Counted from the first letter of the stretch, positions 46,444 to 57,190 are shown. The stretch: DNA of 64,000 bases from CAVTJL01 sp963752325 (GCA_963752325.1 CAVVXU010000005.1:1488001-1552000), one strand, 5' to 3'. Numbers and translations are program-made. The notes: a model not told the origin generated them from the sequence alone.

Positions 46444-47306
46444 AAAGGCCAGGGCAAGCGCCAACGGCGCCTGCCGAAGCCTGCGGAGAGTGACAAAAGA
46501 AGGGTTTTTGATTTTTGTCGGTTAGGGGCCGAGGGGTTTTCGGCTCCGCGGCTCTTCTTGGGTCATCGGGCTCGGGCGGCTCGCCCAGCTCGATCAGGCG
46601 CTTCTCGATGCGCCCGATGATCCACTCCGCCAGAGCCGGGTTCGCCCGGGCCATGGCGGCGAGGGGTGACAGAGAATCGGCGGAGGCGGGATCGCCAGCA
46701 TCGCCGGGGGGAATTTCTTCGGTTGTCGCGACCGGCTCCTCGACGGGAGGCTCGGCCGCTGCCGGCTCGAGCTCGGCCCTGACAAGAACAGCCTCGCCGG
46801 CCTGGGCCGGGAGGAAGTCGACGAGGCGGTTGATGGCTTCCTGCGCCGGTCCCAGCGGATGCTGGCCGTAGCCCTGCATCGTCTCGGGCGAGGAGCCGGC
46901 GGGCGAAGGCGTGTCGCGCCGCTCGTAGGGCTGGCGCACGTTCTCGAAGCGCTCGACCACCAGCTTGACGAGGTGCCTCACCGGATGCCGGGCTCGGTTC
47001 GCCTGGTAGACGACGAAGAGCATGGCCCGTCGGTCGCCCACATCGATGAGGCTCGAGAGCTCCAGCCAGGCCGTCTCGAACAGGCGGGCCTGCCGCTCGG
47101 GCAGAGGGAAAGTCACGGACGGCGGCGTACTGCTCGACCAGGCGGGAGAGGTCCCGGTCGCTGACAAAAGCCTCGATGTCTTCCTCGGTCGCCGTGTCGA
47201 GCCTTCTGATCTCGGCCGGGGAGAGACCGGCGGCGAGACGTCGGGCGAGCCGGCACTGGCGGGTGCCGGGCATCTTGATGGGGGAGCGGGTGAGCACGCG
47301 AGGCAT
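46397..47306 (-). CDS. Unknown protein with N-terminal helix-turn-helix-like region, one frameshift
   Basis: The first frame gives MPRVLTRSPIKMPGTRQCRL and AAGLSPAEIRRLDTATEEDI, then AFVSDRDLSRLVEQYAAV. The second, from about 47110, gives PLPERQARLFETAWLELSSL, DRRAMLFVVYQANRARHPVR and LVKLVVERFENVRQPYERRD. A long proline/glutamate-rich linker and a final helix (NPALAEWIIGRIEKRLIELG) follow. The amphipathic start and basic loop suggest DNA binding, but I do not recognise the family and have no function. Just upstream (47307-47360) is a short A/T-rich stretch (CTATGTATAGGATCTTATGC) that could be its promoter. Its stop at 46397 overlaps the convergent SDR's 3' end, which may reflect a second indel. 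Confidence 0.5.
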
Positions 47307-47458
47307 GTGGGTCTATGTATAGGATCTTATGCGTCCCGTCAACTATAGAATATGAATCTTTTCTTCTGCTACTCACGCGTCCCGCCGGCGACCCGCTCTC
47401 GCCTCTTCGCTCGTCCGGCATTCCCTGGTAGGTTGAGCGCCCAGGAGGGTGGATCGCC

Positions 47459-47954
47459 ATGGCGACGCGACGCGAGGAGCTCTACGAGGAGGACTTCTAT
47501 GCCTGGACGCAGGATCAGGCTGCGTCCCTGCGCCGGCTCGCCGCCGAGCGCTGGAACGGCCCCCTCGACCTCGCTCACCTGGCGGAGGAGGTGGAGGCCG
47601 CAGGCAGGGCGGAGCGGAATGCGCTGTTCAGCCAGATCGAGCGCCTGATCGGGCACCTCCTGATGCTGGAGTACGCCTCCGCCACCGAGCCGCGCCGCCA
47701 GTGGATCATCGCCGTCGGACGACGCCCGCCGCGGCCTTGAGCGCCACCTGACGCCGTCGCTGCGCAAGAGCCTCGAGGCGGCGCTCCCCGACCTCTATCG
47801 GCGCGAGCGGAAGCGGACGGCGAGGAAGCTACGGCTGTTCGATGACGCTGAGGCGGCGGACGCGCTGCCAGAGGAATGCCCGTACAGCCTGGACCAGCTC
47901 CTCGACGAGGACTGGCTGCCGCACGGCGGGCGTGAATCCACCGGACAGAGCTGA
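47459..47954 (+). CDS. DUF29 family protein, one frameshift
   Basis: The start MATRREELYEEDFYAWTQDQ and the segment LAHLAEEVEAAGRAERNALF, with QIERLIGHLLMLEYASA, are the DUF29 hallmarks (Tyr-Asp/Glu-x-D-F-x-W-x-Q...EEIE.MG...L.S.L..LL.HLLK). After the break near 47718 the frame continues DDARRGLERHLTPSLRKSLE and LPDLYRRERKRTARKL, ending at the TGA at 47952-47954. Corrected length is about 165 residues, typical. DUF29 proteins are abundant in cyanobacteria and proteobacteria, often many copies per genome. Their function is unknown, though some are thought to be toxin-antitoxin- or mobile-element-associated. Confidence 0.85.
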
Positions 47955-48107
47955 CGTGCATGGCACGTGCTCCAATCCCGAGCTTGGCTGCACATCGGAA
48001 CTCCACCTCCCGCGGACGGGCAGTCACGGTGATCTTAGACAGTCGATAACGCTCTGCACTTCGCCCTTCGCCCTCGCGAGGTGCGCCGAGGCAACAGGGA
48101 GGCGTCC

Positions 48108-50016
48108 ATGCAACTCACTCGGTTCCGGATAACGAGATACCGGAGCATTTGGGATAGTGGCTGGATTGATAAAGATCTCACGGCTATCGTGGGCAAGAAT
48201 GAATCCGGCAAGACCGCCCTATTGAGGGCACTCCATAAACTAAATCCCTTTACGCCAGAGCCGTATCACATGGAAAGGGAGTGGCCCCGGGGTCACCGCC
48301 GCGAGCCGCGAGACGCCAGCACGGTGGTATGTTCGGCTAAGTTAGCCTGGCGCCAGACAAGATTGAAGTGCTGGCCAAGCTGACAGATCATGAATTCTCC
48401 GCGGGACCTCATCACCCTGACAAAGAACTACGCAGGCGAGATTGAGGTGGAGTTTCCCGAGGATGTTCTGTCCGACCGCCTCCATCCCAACGATATCGAT
48501 GAAATATGCCGCACGTTGCCTGACATACATGCGCCGGTCGGCGAAAGCTTCGCACGGGCGGCGGAAGACTGCCTAGCGGAAGCGCTTCAATAGCAATGAA
48601 GGACGCTCTCCGAGTTGGGAGAACTCGCTGCGACGCATAGCGCGCGCCTTCGAGCCTCCCTTACCGCCGGAAGCCCCCAACCACAACATCAGCACGAGAA
48701 TGAATTTCTTGTCAGCTATGAAAGTGCTTTAAATACCATCCGCGACCGCCTTACAGCCGAGCCGTCGATCCGAAGAAAGGCACACGAATATATACTGAGC
48801 ATATTGCCGACTTTTATCTACATGGACGACTATCGGGCGTTTAACGGCAAAGCAATGCTTGACCAAGTGAAGCAACGGCAAGATCAGAAAGTTCCTACTG
48901 GCGAAGATGAGACCCTTTTGATGCTGATGCGCCTTGCCGGCCTAGAACTAGATAGTGAAGTCAATAATGGAAACTCAAAAGACCGTGAGCAGCGTCAATA
49001 TGATCTAGATGACGCCAGCGCGTCTCTGACGAAACTGATCGAAGGCCGATGGAAACAGAGACGATATGATGTGCAGTTTCGCGCAGACGGTCATCACTTC
49101 TACACAATGATAAGAGACGATAGAGAGAAAAGTGGGCTTATACCTCTAGAAGAGAGATCAAAAGGGTTTCAGTGGTTTTTCTCGTTTGATATGCTTTTTA
49201 TGCATGAAAGTTCGGGGACGTTCAAGGGGTGTGTTGTACTCCTTGATGAGCCTGGACTACATCTACATCCGGAGGCGCAAGCCGACCTCCTTGAGCGGAT
49301 GGAAGCTTACGCGGAAGGCAATACGTTGATTTATACAACTCATCTCCCCTTTCTCCTCGATCTACGGCGACCTGAACGCATCAGAGTCCTAACGGCCACT
49401 GACGAAGGCAGGGCCTACGTGACGATTATCAACCTCAGCAGGCCAGAGGAGAAGCTGACACTGCAGGCTGCATTGGGAATTAGAGGCCGCCAGAGCTATC
49501 TCGTAGCGCAGCGCAACTTAGTGGTTGAAGGTGCCGATGACTTTATGCTCATTAGTGAGCTATCTAACCTGATGATCCGATCAGGTGCAAGAGGACTGCC
49601 TGATGATGTTTACGTTACGGCTGGGGGAGGCGCGTCAGAGGCAGTTTACATCGCAACATTCATGATCGGCCAAGAACTTGAGGTTGTCGCTCTGTTCAAA
49701 CTATGACCGAGCGGGTCGAGAGGCAGAAGGTAAGCTTCGGAAGAATTGGCTCACACGCTATAAGGGAGCGAAAGCAAAAACATTGCTCTTGGGTGATGCG
49801 GTAGGCTCTACAGAGCGTGACTTCGCTTTGGAAGATATTTTTCCAGAAGAATATTATTTGGATAAGGTGTACTCAGTCTATAAGAAGGAACTAGCAGCTG
49901 CTGGCGTTAAGAAATTGGAGCTTATGGGCACTGATCTCCTCTGTGATCGTGTCGAGCGTGCTTTGGACGAGGTTGAATCCCCAATTTTAACAAAGGCTCC
50001 GTGGCCAAGCGCATAA
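48108..50016 (+). CDS. OLD-family ATP-dependent nuclease, multiply frameshifted
   Basis: The N-terminal ABC-type ATPase has the Walker A GKNESGKT at 29-36 and an OLD-like start TRFRITRYRSIWDSGWIDKD. The Walker B/signature part is VVLLDEPGLHLHPEAQADLL, with the switch region IYTTHLPFLLDL. The C-terminal TOPRIM domain has LVVEGADDFMLISELSNLMI (metal Glu) and, after a break near 49695, DYDRAGREAEGKL (DxD-type acidic site). Frame breaks lie near 48350, 48395, 48600 and 49695. Base composition is clearly lower in G+C than the flanks, so it was probably acquired. Corrected length is about 636 residues, normal for the OLD family. Likely a phage-defence or DNA-processing nuclease. No UvrD-like GajB partner is adjacent. 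Confidence 0.8.
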
Positions 50017-50710
50017 AGTCGGATCTGCTGACCATGAAATCCGCGGACAAGCTGCCTGCCGGAACCAAGGAGAACGCTGAGGCCTCTGGACTCCATCCGC
50101 GGCGGCTTCTTTGCGTAGAATTTGGGCAGCCCGGGTGCTACGGGACGCAACGTCTCGGAGCGGCGGCCGTGTGTCATACCTGGGCCAAGTCGCCCCACAG
50201 GAGTTCTACCTCGGCCCGTGTGCCACCGTCTTTTCTTGTGAGTAAGCTCGACGAGAGACGTTTGCGCTGGCGAAGACGTGGAGGATCATGCCGATCTCAC
50301 CCCCGTTCTGAGGCCCAGCTCGGGCAGGTCCGAGTTGAGACGGATGCGGTCGAGCTCATCCTAGCGTGGGGCCACGCCTCGTCGCCGACGGACGAGTGCC
50401 GCTTCGAGCCTCTGGAACTCGTTGCACTCCTCATCGCCTAAGCGAAGCCACGTGACCGCGCCGTTGTCGCCGCCCCCGAGCCTCGCCGCTGAGATACGAG
50501 GTCGGGTCGTCTGGAACAGAGTAGTGGTTCCGGGTCCATCCCAGCGGTGTGGGCCCCCGCTGCCCGAAAACGTCGGGCGGGGCTTGCGGGTGGTGAGGTT
50601 GACGGGCTTCGGGCTGGGCGGCACGGTCATATCCGAAGGCAAGGCAGGCGTGGCGTGAGGCGTTCCTGCCATGAAGGTCCGGCAGACAGCGCCGGCGGGT
50701 CGGGGTGGGC
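50017..50710 (+). other. Gene-poor 694-base stretch after the OLD nuclease
   Basis: No convincing gene. On the minus strand, pieces such as GWTRNHYSVPDDPTSYLSGE and NGAVTWLRLGDEECNEFQRL (about 50380-50560) look like remnants of a coding sequence split over frames, but I cannot name a family. G+C rises back towards the genome average here, so this may be the right edge of the acquired nuclease segment. Confidence 0.4.
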
Positions 50711-52348
50711 ATGGGCAGCGGCGAAAGAGGCGGCGGGCGGCGGAGGCGCTTCCGGCGAGGTGGACGTGGTCATCGTGGGGGCCGGGTTTTCCGGGCTCTA
50801 CATGCTGCATTGCCTGCGCGGGCTCGGCATGCGGCGGTGGTGCTGGAGGCCGGGAGCGATGTCGGCGGGACCTGGTACTGGAACCGCTATCCGGGGGCGC
50901 GCTGCGACGTCGAGAGCCTGCAATATTCCTACAGCTTCTCGAGCGAGCTGCAGCAGGAATGGGACTGGAGCGAGCGCTACGCCACCCAGCCCGAGATTTT
51001 GTCGTATGCCCGGCACGTGGCGGAGCGGCTGGACCTGAGGCGGGACATCCGCTTCGAGACGCGCGTCACGGCGGCCAGCTTCGACGAGGCGGCCGAGCGC
51101 TGGACCGTGCGGACCGACAAGGGCGATGCGGTCGCGCGCGCGGTTCTGCATCATGGCGACGGGCTGCCTCTCGACCGCGCGGGTGCCGGACTTTCCGGGG
51201 CTGGGGACGTTCAAGGGAAAGATCTATCACACCGGCGCCTGGCCGCATGAGGGAGTGGACTTCAGCGGGCAGCGGGTGGGGGTGGTGGGCACGGGCTCGT
51301 CGGCGATCCAGGCGATCCCGGTGATCGCCCGGCAGGCCGAGGCAGCTTTTCGTGTTCCAGCGCACCGCCAACTACAGCCTGCCGGCGCATAACGGGCCGC
51401 TGACGGACGAGGCGCAGCGGGCGTGGAAGGCGGACTATGACGAGAAGCGGCGGCTGGCGGCGGCCAACCGCAACGGCATTTTTTTCATTCTGAACGACGT
51501 GAAGGCGCTGTCGGTGAGCGGGGAGGAGCGCGCCCGGGTCTATGAGGAGCGGTGGGGGGCGGGCGGCTTTCCGTTCATGGCCTCGTTCAACGACCTCTAT
51601 CTCGACCGGGGTGCGAACGAGACCGCGGCCGAGTTCGTGCGCGAAGAAGATAAAAGGAATCGTGCGGGATCCGGCGGTGGCGGAGCTTTTGACGCCGCGG
51701 GACCATCCGATCGGCACGAAGCGGATCTGCATCGACAGCGGCTATTTCGAGACGTTCAACCGGGAGAACGTGACGCTGGTGGACGTGCGGAGCGCGCCGA
51801 TCGAGGCGATCACGCCCGAGGGGCTGCGGACGACCGACAAAGAGTACGGGCTGGACAGCATCGTGTTCGCCACGGGCTTCGATGCGATGACGGGCACGCT
51901 GTTGGCGATGGAGATCACCGGGCGCGGCGGCAAGGCGCTGCGCGAGGTGTGGGAGGACGGGCCGCGCAGCCATCTGGGGCTGATGGTGGCGGGCTTTCCC
52001 AATCTTTTCACGATCACGGGGCCGGGCAGCCCGTCGGTCTTGAGCAACATGATGGTGTCGATCGAGCAGCACGTGACCTGGATCAGGGACTGCCTGGCCC
52101 ATCTGCGGGCGCGCGGGATCGGGACGATCGAGGCCACGGACGAGGCCGAGGAGGCGTGGATCGCCCATGTGCGGGAGGTGGGGGAGCGGACGCTCTATCC
52201 GCAGGCCAGCTCCTGGTACATGGGCGCCAACATCCCGGGCAAGCCCAGGATCTTCATGCCCTATATCGGCGGCGTGCCGGTCTATCGGCGCATCTGCGAG
52301 GAGATCGCCGCCGAGGGCTACAAGGGGTTTCGGCTGGGCGGCGAGTAG
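50711..52348 (+). CDS. FAD-dependent monooxygenase of the Baeyer-Villiger group, frameshifted
   Basis: Ordered pieces: VDVVIVGAGFSGLYMLHCLR (FAD Rossmann), VLEAGSDVGGTWYWNRYPGA and RCDVESLQYSYSFSSELQQE, then PDFPGLGTFKGKIYHTGAWP, which holds the type I BVMO fingerprint FxGxxxHxxxWP. VGVVGTGSSAIQAIPVIARQ (NADPH Rossmann), FQRTANYSLPAHNGPLTDEA and DSIVFATGFDAMTG follow, ending GYKGFRLGGE. At least four indels (near 50735, 50840, 51150, 51350 and 51640) separate them. Corrected length is about 540 residues, as for cyclohexanone monooxygenase relatives. It inserts oxygen next to a ketone using NADPH and O2. The start near the ATG at 50711 needs one indel to read into the FAD motif. The ketone is not known. 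Confidence 0.8.
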
Positions 52349-52378
52349 GCCCCGCTACGCGACCTCGCGCTGGCCCCC

Positions 52379-54203
52379 TTACGCCACCTCGCGCTGCCTG
52401 AGCGCGCGCTTGCGCTCGTGGGGGTCGAGGTGGCGCTTCCTCAGGCGGATGCTCTTGGGCGTCACCTCGACGCGCTCGTCGTCGGCGATGTAGGCGATGG
52501 CCTTTTCCAGCGTCATGCGGATGGGCGGCGTGAGCGAGACGGCCTCGTCCTTGCTGGTGGTGCGGATGTTCGAGAGCTTCTTGCCCTTGAGCGGGTTGAC
52601 CTCGAGGTCGTTGCCGCGGGTGTGCTCGCCGATGATCATGCCGGAATAGACCCTCTCGCCCGGCGTGATGAACATCGGGCCGCGGTCCTCGAGGTTCCAA
52701 AGGGCATAGGCCACGGCCTCGCCCAGATCGGAGGAGACGAGGACGCCGGTGTGGCGCTGGGCGATCGGGCCCTTCCAGGGCTCGAACGAATGAAAGAGGC
52801 GGTTGAGGACGCCGGTGCCGCGGGTGTCGGTCAGGAACTCGCCGATATAGCCGATGAGGGCGCGGGAGGGGGCGTGGAAGACGAGGCGCTGCTTGCCGGC
52901 ACCGGCGGGGCGCATGTCCTTGAGCTCGGCGCGGCGCTGGGTCAGCTTCTCGACGACGACGCCCGAATAGTCCTCGTCGACGTCGACGACGACCTCCTCG
53001 ATGGGCTCCAGGCGCTGGCCGGTCTCGGGGTCGGTCTGGAACAGCACGCGCGGGCGGCTGATCGAGAGCTCGTAGCCCTCGCGGCGCATGGTCTCGATCA
53101 GCACGGCCAGCTGCAGCTCGCCGCGGCCGGCGACCTCGAAGGCGTCCTTCTCCTCGCTCAGCGCCACCTTGATCGCGACATTGCCCTCGCCCTCGCGGCG
53201 CAGGCGCTCCCAGATCTGGCGCGAGGTGACCTTGCTGCCCTCCTGGCCGGCGTAGGGCGAATCGTTGACCGAGAAGGTCATGGCGATGGTGGAGGGATCG
53301 ATCGGCTGGGCCGGCAGCGGGGTCTCGACGCTCGTGTCACAGAGGGTGTCGGCGACGGTGGCCTGGCCGAAGCCGGCCAAGGCCACGATGTCGCCCGCCC
53401 CGGCCTCGTCGACGGGCTGCCGGTCGAGGCCGCGGAAGGCCAGGATCTTGCGTGACGCGCGTGCTCTCGACGGGGGCGCCGTCGCGGGTGAGGGCTTTAA
53501 TCGTCGAGTTGGCGCGAAGGCGGCCGGAGTGGATACGCCCCGTGAGGAGCCGGCCGAGATAGGGGTTGGCCTCGAGCGTGGTGGCCAGCATGCGGAAGGG
53601 GCCTTCGGGGTCGGCCTCGGGGGCGGGGACGTGGCGGAGGATGAGGTCGAACAGCGGCGCCATGTCCTTCCGCTCGTCGCCGAGCTCGCGCACCGCCCAG
53701 CCCTGCTTGGCGCTGGCGTAGACGTGAGGAAAGTCGAGCTGGTGCTCGTCGGCATCGAGGGCGGCGAAAAGATCAAAAACCTCGTTCAGGACCTCCTGGG
53801 CGCGCTCGTCGGGCCGGTCGACCTTGTTGATGACGAGGATCGGGCGCAGGCCCCGCTTCAGCGCCTTGCCCAGCACGAATTTCGTCTGCGGCATGGGCCC
53901 CTCGGCGGCGTCGACGAGGAGGAGGCAGCTGTCGACCATCGAGAGGATGCGCTCGACCTCGCCGCCGAAATCGGCGTGGCCCGGCGTGTCGACGATGTTG
54001 ACGCGGGTGTCGTGCCAGACGACCGAGGTGCACTTGGCGAGGATGGTGATGCCCCGCTCGCGCTCGATGTCGTTGCTGTCCATCGCCCGTTCCTGGACAT
54101 GCTGATTGTCCCGGAAGGTGCCGGACTGCTGGAGCAGGCGGTCGACCAGCGTCGTCTTGCCGTGGTCGACATGGGCGATGATGGCGATGTTCCTGAGGTC
54201 CAT
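52379..54203 (-). CDS. typA: TypA/BipA ribosome-associated GTPase, one frameshift
   Basis: The N-terminal G domain has IAIIAHVDHGKTTLVDRLLQ (G1), ERERGITILAKCTSV (G2, Thr), VDTPGHADFGGEVER (G3) and VINKVDRPDER (G4). After a single extra base near 53452 the frame continues KILAFRGLDRQPVDEAGAGD. AGRGELQLAVLIETMRREGY is the EF-G-like domain III motif, and DEAVSLTPPIRMTLEKAIAY with VTPKSIRLRKRHLDPHERKR the C-terminal TypA-specific domain. Total about 607 residues, as expected. It acts on the ribosome in assembly and stress adaptation. Removing one C restores the whole protein, and a broken typA would be surprising in such a conserved gene, so I regard the break as a sequencing error. Confidence 0.93.
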
Positions 54204-54378
54204 GGGAATAGTCCGGTGGCGGGCGGGCAGCAGACAAAGCGCGGCCCGGAGCCCGGACCGCGCGCTGGCCCCTATATAGGGGCTCCGAGCGGCTCGATGG
54301 TAGCGGCGCGATGCCGCCCTGGCGCCGCGACGCCTATAGTCCTAGGCTACTCCGCCCGCACCACCTTCGCGCGAGGCC

Positions 54379-56274
54379 ATGCGAGCCGTGCCCGCTTTGC
54401 CCTTCATCCGCCGCCGCCTGCGGCTCACGCTCGTGCTGGCGCTCACCATCGGCAGCCTCGTGCTGGCGTCGACCACGACGGCGCTGGTGCTCGAGTGGCT
54501 GATGGCGCGGCAAGCTGACGATCGAGTTCCTGAACGATCGCGCGCTCTTCACGATGGACGCGATCGAGCGCGGCATCCACGTCCATCTCGATCCCGCACG
54601 GGCAGGCCATCGACGATCTGGCCGGGCTTCTCGCCGACGGCCAGATCGACGCCAAGGACCCAAGGCGCTGACGGGTGCCTTGATGGCCGCGCTGGCGGCG
54701 CGGCCGCGAGCTCAGCGGCGTCGTCTTCATTGCGCCGGACCTCGAGCAGCTCACCGCGGTGCGCGACCCGAACGGAAGCCTCACGCTCGCCACACCAAGA
54801 CCCGCATCGACGACGCCGGCTGCGCTGGCCCGGCTCAACGAGATGCGCGACCGCCGCAAGGCCTTCTGGGGCGACGTGCTCTATGTGCCGACGCTCAGGC
54901 AGTCGATCATCAACGTGCGCCGCGCCGTCTACCAGGGCGACACGCTCATCGGCTATCTGGCGGCAGGCGTCACCGTTGGCGAGCTTTCCTCGCTGGTCGA
55001 CGAGCTGGGCCGAGGGCGGCAACGAGACGCGCTTTCATCCTCTACGGCAAGGACCGCGTCCTTGCGCATCCGCGCCTGATCGGCAGCGCAGCCCGAGGGG
55101 GCCAAGGAGTCCCGCTCGAATCCGATCGACGCGGTGGCCGACAAGGTGCTGGCCAACCTGCCCGCCGCCGAGCCGGTCGAGCTCTTCCAGCGGGCAGGGA
55201 AGCGCGGCATGGAGGTCCGGCGTGTCGACTGCCGGTGCCGAGGGCTCGAGCATCGTTCTGACGCGCACCATCCACGACTATGGCGACGTGCCCTGGACGA
55301 TCGGCGTCTGGTTCCCGGCGAGCCGGCTCGAGCAGGCGACCCAGCCTTTGCGCGAGGGTGCCATGGCCGGCTTCCTCGTGCTGGTCGTCGCCATCGCCGC
55401 GACGGTGGTGATCGGCAGGCGGATCGCACGGCCGATCCATGACGTGACCGAGCGGGCGAGCCAGATCTCGAGCCTCGATACGAGCGAGGTGGAGCCGCTG
55501 CCGCCCAGCCGCATCCTCGAGATCGACGAGCAGTCCAGGGCCTTCAACGCGATGCTGGCGACGCTGCAGGCCTTCGAGACCTATGTGCCGCGCTCGCTGG
55601 TGCGCCGCCTGATCCGCTCGGGCAGGCCGGATGCCATCGCCTCCCGCCAGCGCGACCTTACGGTGATGTTCACCGACATCGTGGGCTTCACCCGCCTTTC
55701 CGAGCGCCTTCCGCCGGAGGCGGTGGCCGAGCTTTTGAACCAGCATTTCACCCAGGTGGCCCACGCCGTCGAGGCCGAGGGCGGCACGGTCGACAAGTTC
55801 ATCGGCGACGGCCTCATGGCCTTTTGGGGCGCGCCCGAGAAGCTCAAGAACCGGACGGCCAGGGCCTGCCGCGCGGCGTTGGCGATCCGGGCCGCGATCG
55901 AGGCCGGCAACAAGGAGCGGGTGGCGGGCGGCCTGCAGCCGATCCGGATGCGGATCGGCCTGCATCGCGGGCCGATCGTCGTCGGCAATATCGGCGCACC
56001 CGACCGGATCAACTACACGGTGGTCGGCGATGCCGTGAACCTCGCCCAGCGCCTCGAGCAGCTGGGCAAGGCCATCGGCAGCAGCGAGGAGGTCGTGATC
56101 CTCCTGAGCGACGCCGTGGCCCGGGACCTCGCGGGCCGTTTCGCGCTGGCTCCCGTGGGCGAGCTGGAGGTGCGCGGCCGCAACGAGCCGGTTCAGGCCT
56201 TCAGCCTGCTCGGCACGATCGAGGCGGCATCGCCTGCCTCCGGCACCACCGAGCTGCTGCCGGAGACAGAATAA
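54379..56274 (+). CDS. Membrane adenylate/guanylate cyclase with extracytoplasmic sensor and HAMP, frameshifted
   Basis: The N-terminal membrane helix is LRLTLVLALTIGSLVLASTT. A periplasmic Cache-like sensor follows, broken by several indels between 54510 and 55240 but readable as TMDAIERGIHVHLDP, GVVFIAPDLEQLTAV and LYVPTLRQSIINVRRAVYQG. The second helix is AMAGFLVLVVAIAATVVIGR, with HAMP (ARPIHDVTERASQISSLDTS) next. The class III cyclase domain, intact, has VMFTDIVGFTRLSERLPPEA (metal Asp), FIGDGLMAFWGAPEKLKN (second metal Asp) and INYTVVGDAVNLAQRLEQLG (transition-state Asn/Arg). It makes cyclic nucleotide in response to an external or membrane cue. The corrected length is about 630 residues. 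Confidence 0.88.
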   Translation: MRAVPALPFIRRRLRLTLVLALTIGSLVLASTTTALVLEWLMARQADDRVPERSRALHDGRDRARHPRPSRSRTGRPSTIWPGFSPTARSTPRTQGADGCLDGRAGGAAASSAASSSLRRTSSSSPRCATRTEASRSPHQDPHRRRRLRWPGSTRCATAARPSGATCSMCRRSGSRSSTCAAPSTRATRSSAIWRQASPLASFPRWSTSWAEGGNETRFHPLRQGPRPCASAPDRQRSPRGPRSPARIRSTRWPTRCWPTCPPPSRSSSSSGQGSAAWRSGVSTAGAEGSSIVLTRTIHDYGDVPWTIGVWFPASRLEQATQPLREGAMAGFLVLVVAIAATVVIGRRIARPIHDVTERASQISSLDTSEVEPLPPSRILEIDEQSRAFNAMLATLQAFETYVPRSLVRRLIRSGRPDAIASRQRDLTVMFTDIVGFTRLSERLPPEAVAELLNQHFTQVAHAVEAEGGTVDKFIGDGLMAFWGAPEKLKNRTARACRAALAIRAAIEAGNKERVAGGLQPIRMRIGLHRGPIVVGNIGAPDRINYTVVGDAVNLAQRLEQLGKAIGSSEEVVILLSDAVARDLAGRFALAPVGELEVRGRNEPVQAFSLLGTIEAASPASGTTELLPETE

Positions 56275-56284
56275 ACTTCATAAT

Positions 56285-56309
56285 AATGTAGAATCTACCT
56301 ATTTACATT
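56285..56309 (+). promoter_or_regulatory. A/T-rich inverted repeat upstream of cysH
   Basis: AATGTA (56285-56290) and TACATT (56304-56309) form an inverted repeat with a 13-base centre. The smaller palindrome GTAGAATCTAC (56288-56298) is nested at its left side. The whole stretch 56275-56340 is strikingly A/T-rich compared with the flanks and ends about 25 bases before the cysH start, so it is the likely promoter/operator. The regulator is unknown. Confidence 0.4.
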
Positions 56310-56364
56310 TGGTTCTGTATATTCAATTTAAAGGCCGTTCGCGACGTGATGAAAGGCGACGGCC

Positions 56365-57090
56365 GTGAGCGGATTGATCGATCGGCGTGGGGCACGCGCC
56401 CACTACGACGCTGAGCAGGCCGCAGGCGAGCTAGCCCTGCTCGAGGGCCTCGAGCTCATCCGGCAGGCGCTGACCGGCCCGCTGGCCGGGCGGGTGGCGC
56501 TGGTCTCCTCCTTCGGCGCCGAGAGCGCCGTGCTGCTGGACATGGTGGCCTCGGTCGACCGGGCGACGCCGGTGCTGTTCATCGACACGGGCAAGCTCTT
56601 CGAGGAGACGCTGGCCCATCGGGACGAGCTGGTGCGCACGCTGGGCCTCAAGGACGTGCGCAGCGTGCAGCCGGCGGCCGCGGATCTCGAGCGCCACGAT
56701 CCTTCGGGCGAGCTATGGCGGACCGAGCCCGACTTCTGCTGCCACATCCGCAAGACCGAGCCGCTCGATCTCGCGCTCGACGGGTTCGATGCCTGGATCA
56801 CGGGCCGCAAGCGCTTCCAGGGCGGCCTGCGCGCCACGCTGCCGACGGCCGAGATCGACGGGCCGAGCGGCCGGCTCAAGCTGAACCCGCTGGCCGGCTG
56901 GTCCCTGGACGACATCCGGCACTATCGGCGTCTGCGCTCCCTGCCGCTGCATCCCATGATCGTCAAAGGCTTCGCGTCGATCGGCTGCGTGCCCTGCACG
57001 ACCCCGACCGGGGCCGGCGAGGACGCGCGGGCCGGCCGCTGGCGCGGCCTCGACAAGACGGAGTGCGGGATTCACGGCGGCGGGATCTGA
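56365..57090 (+). CDS. cysH: Phosphoadenylyl/adenylyl-sulfate reductase (APS type)
   Basis: A 241-residue protein. LVSSFGAESAVLLDM near 47-61 is the PP-loop-like SxGAES motif. Cys125-Cys126 (DFCCHIRK) and Cys208-Cys211 (IGCVPC) are the CC...CxxC ligands of a 4Fe-4S cluster, which marks the APS-using, assimilatory bacterial enzyme. The C-terminal KTECGIHGG carries the catalytic Cys234. The start is the GTG at 56365. It reduces adenylyl sulfate to sulfite with thioredoxin in the cytoplasm, feeding cysteine and (through metY and bmt in this window) methionine. The A/T-rich inverted repeat upstream is its likely control site. No other cys genes are adjacent. Confidence 0.95.
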   Translation: MSGLIDRRGARAHYDAEQAAGELALLEGLELIRQALTGPLAGRVALVSSFGAESAVLLDMVASVDRATPVLFIDTGKLFEETLAHRDELVRTLGLKDVRSVQPAAADLERHDPSGELWRTEPDFCCHIRKTEPLDLALDGFDAWITGRKRFQGGLRATLPTAEIDGPSGRLKLNPLAGWSLDDIRHYRRLRSLPLHPMIVKGFASIGCVPCTTPTGAGEDARAGRWRGLDKTECGIHGGGI

Positions 57091-57190
57091 GGCAGGGCCC
57101 TCACGCGACCTGCCTGCGGGCAGGTGACTCCGAAGCGTCGACCATGGCATGCGGGTCCGGGTGGCGAGCCGAACGGTTGTCGGCTGGCGG

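Noticed and set aside
48108..50710. A Gabija anti-phage system
   Set aside because: Only the GajA-like (OLD) component is visible; no UvrD-like GajB helicase is encoded next to it.
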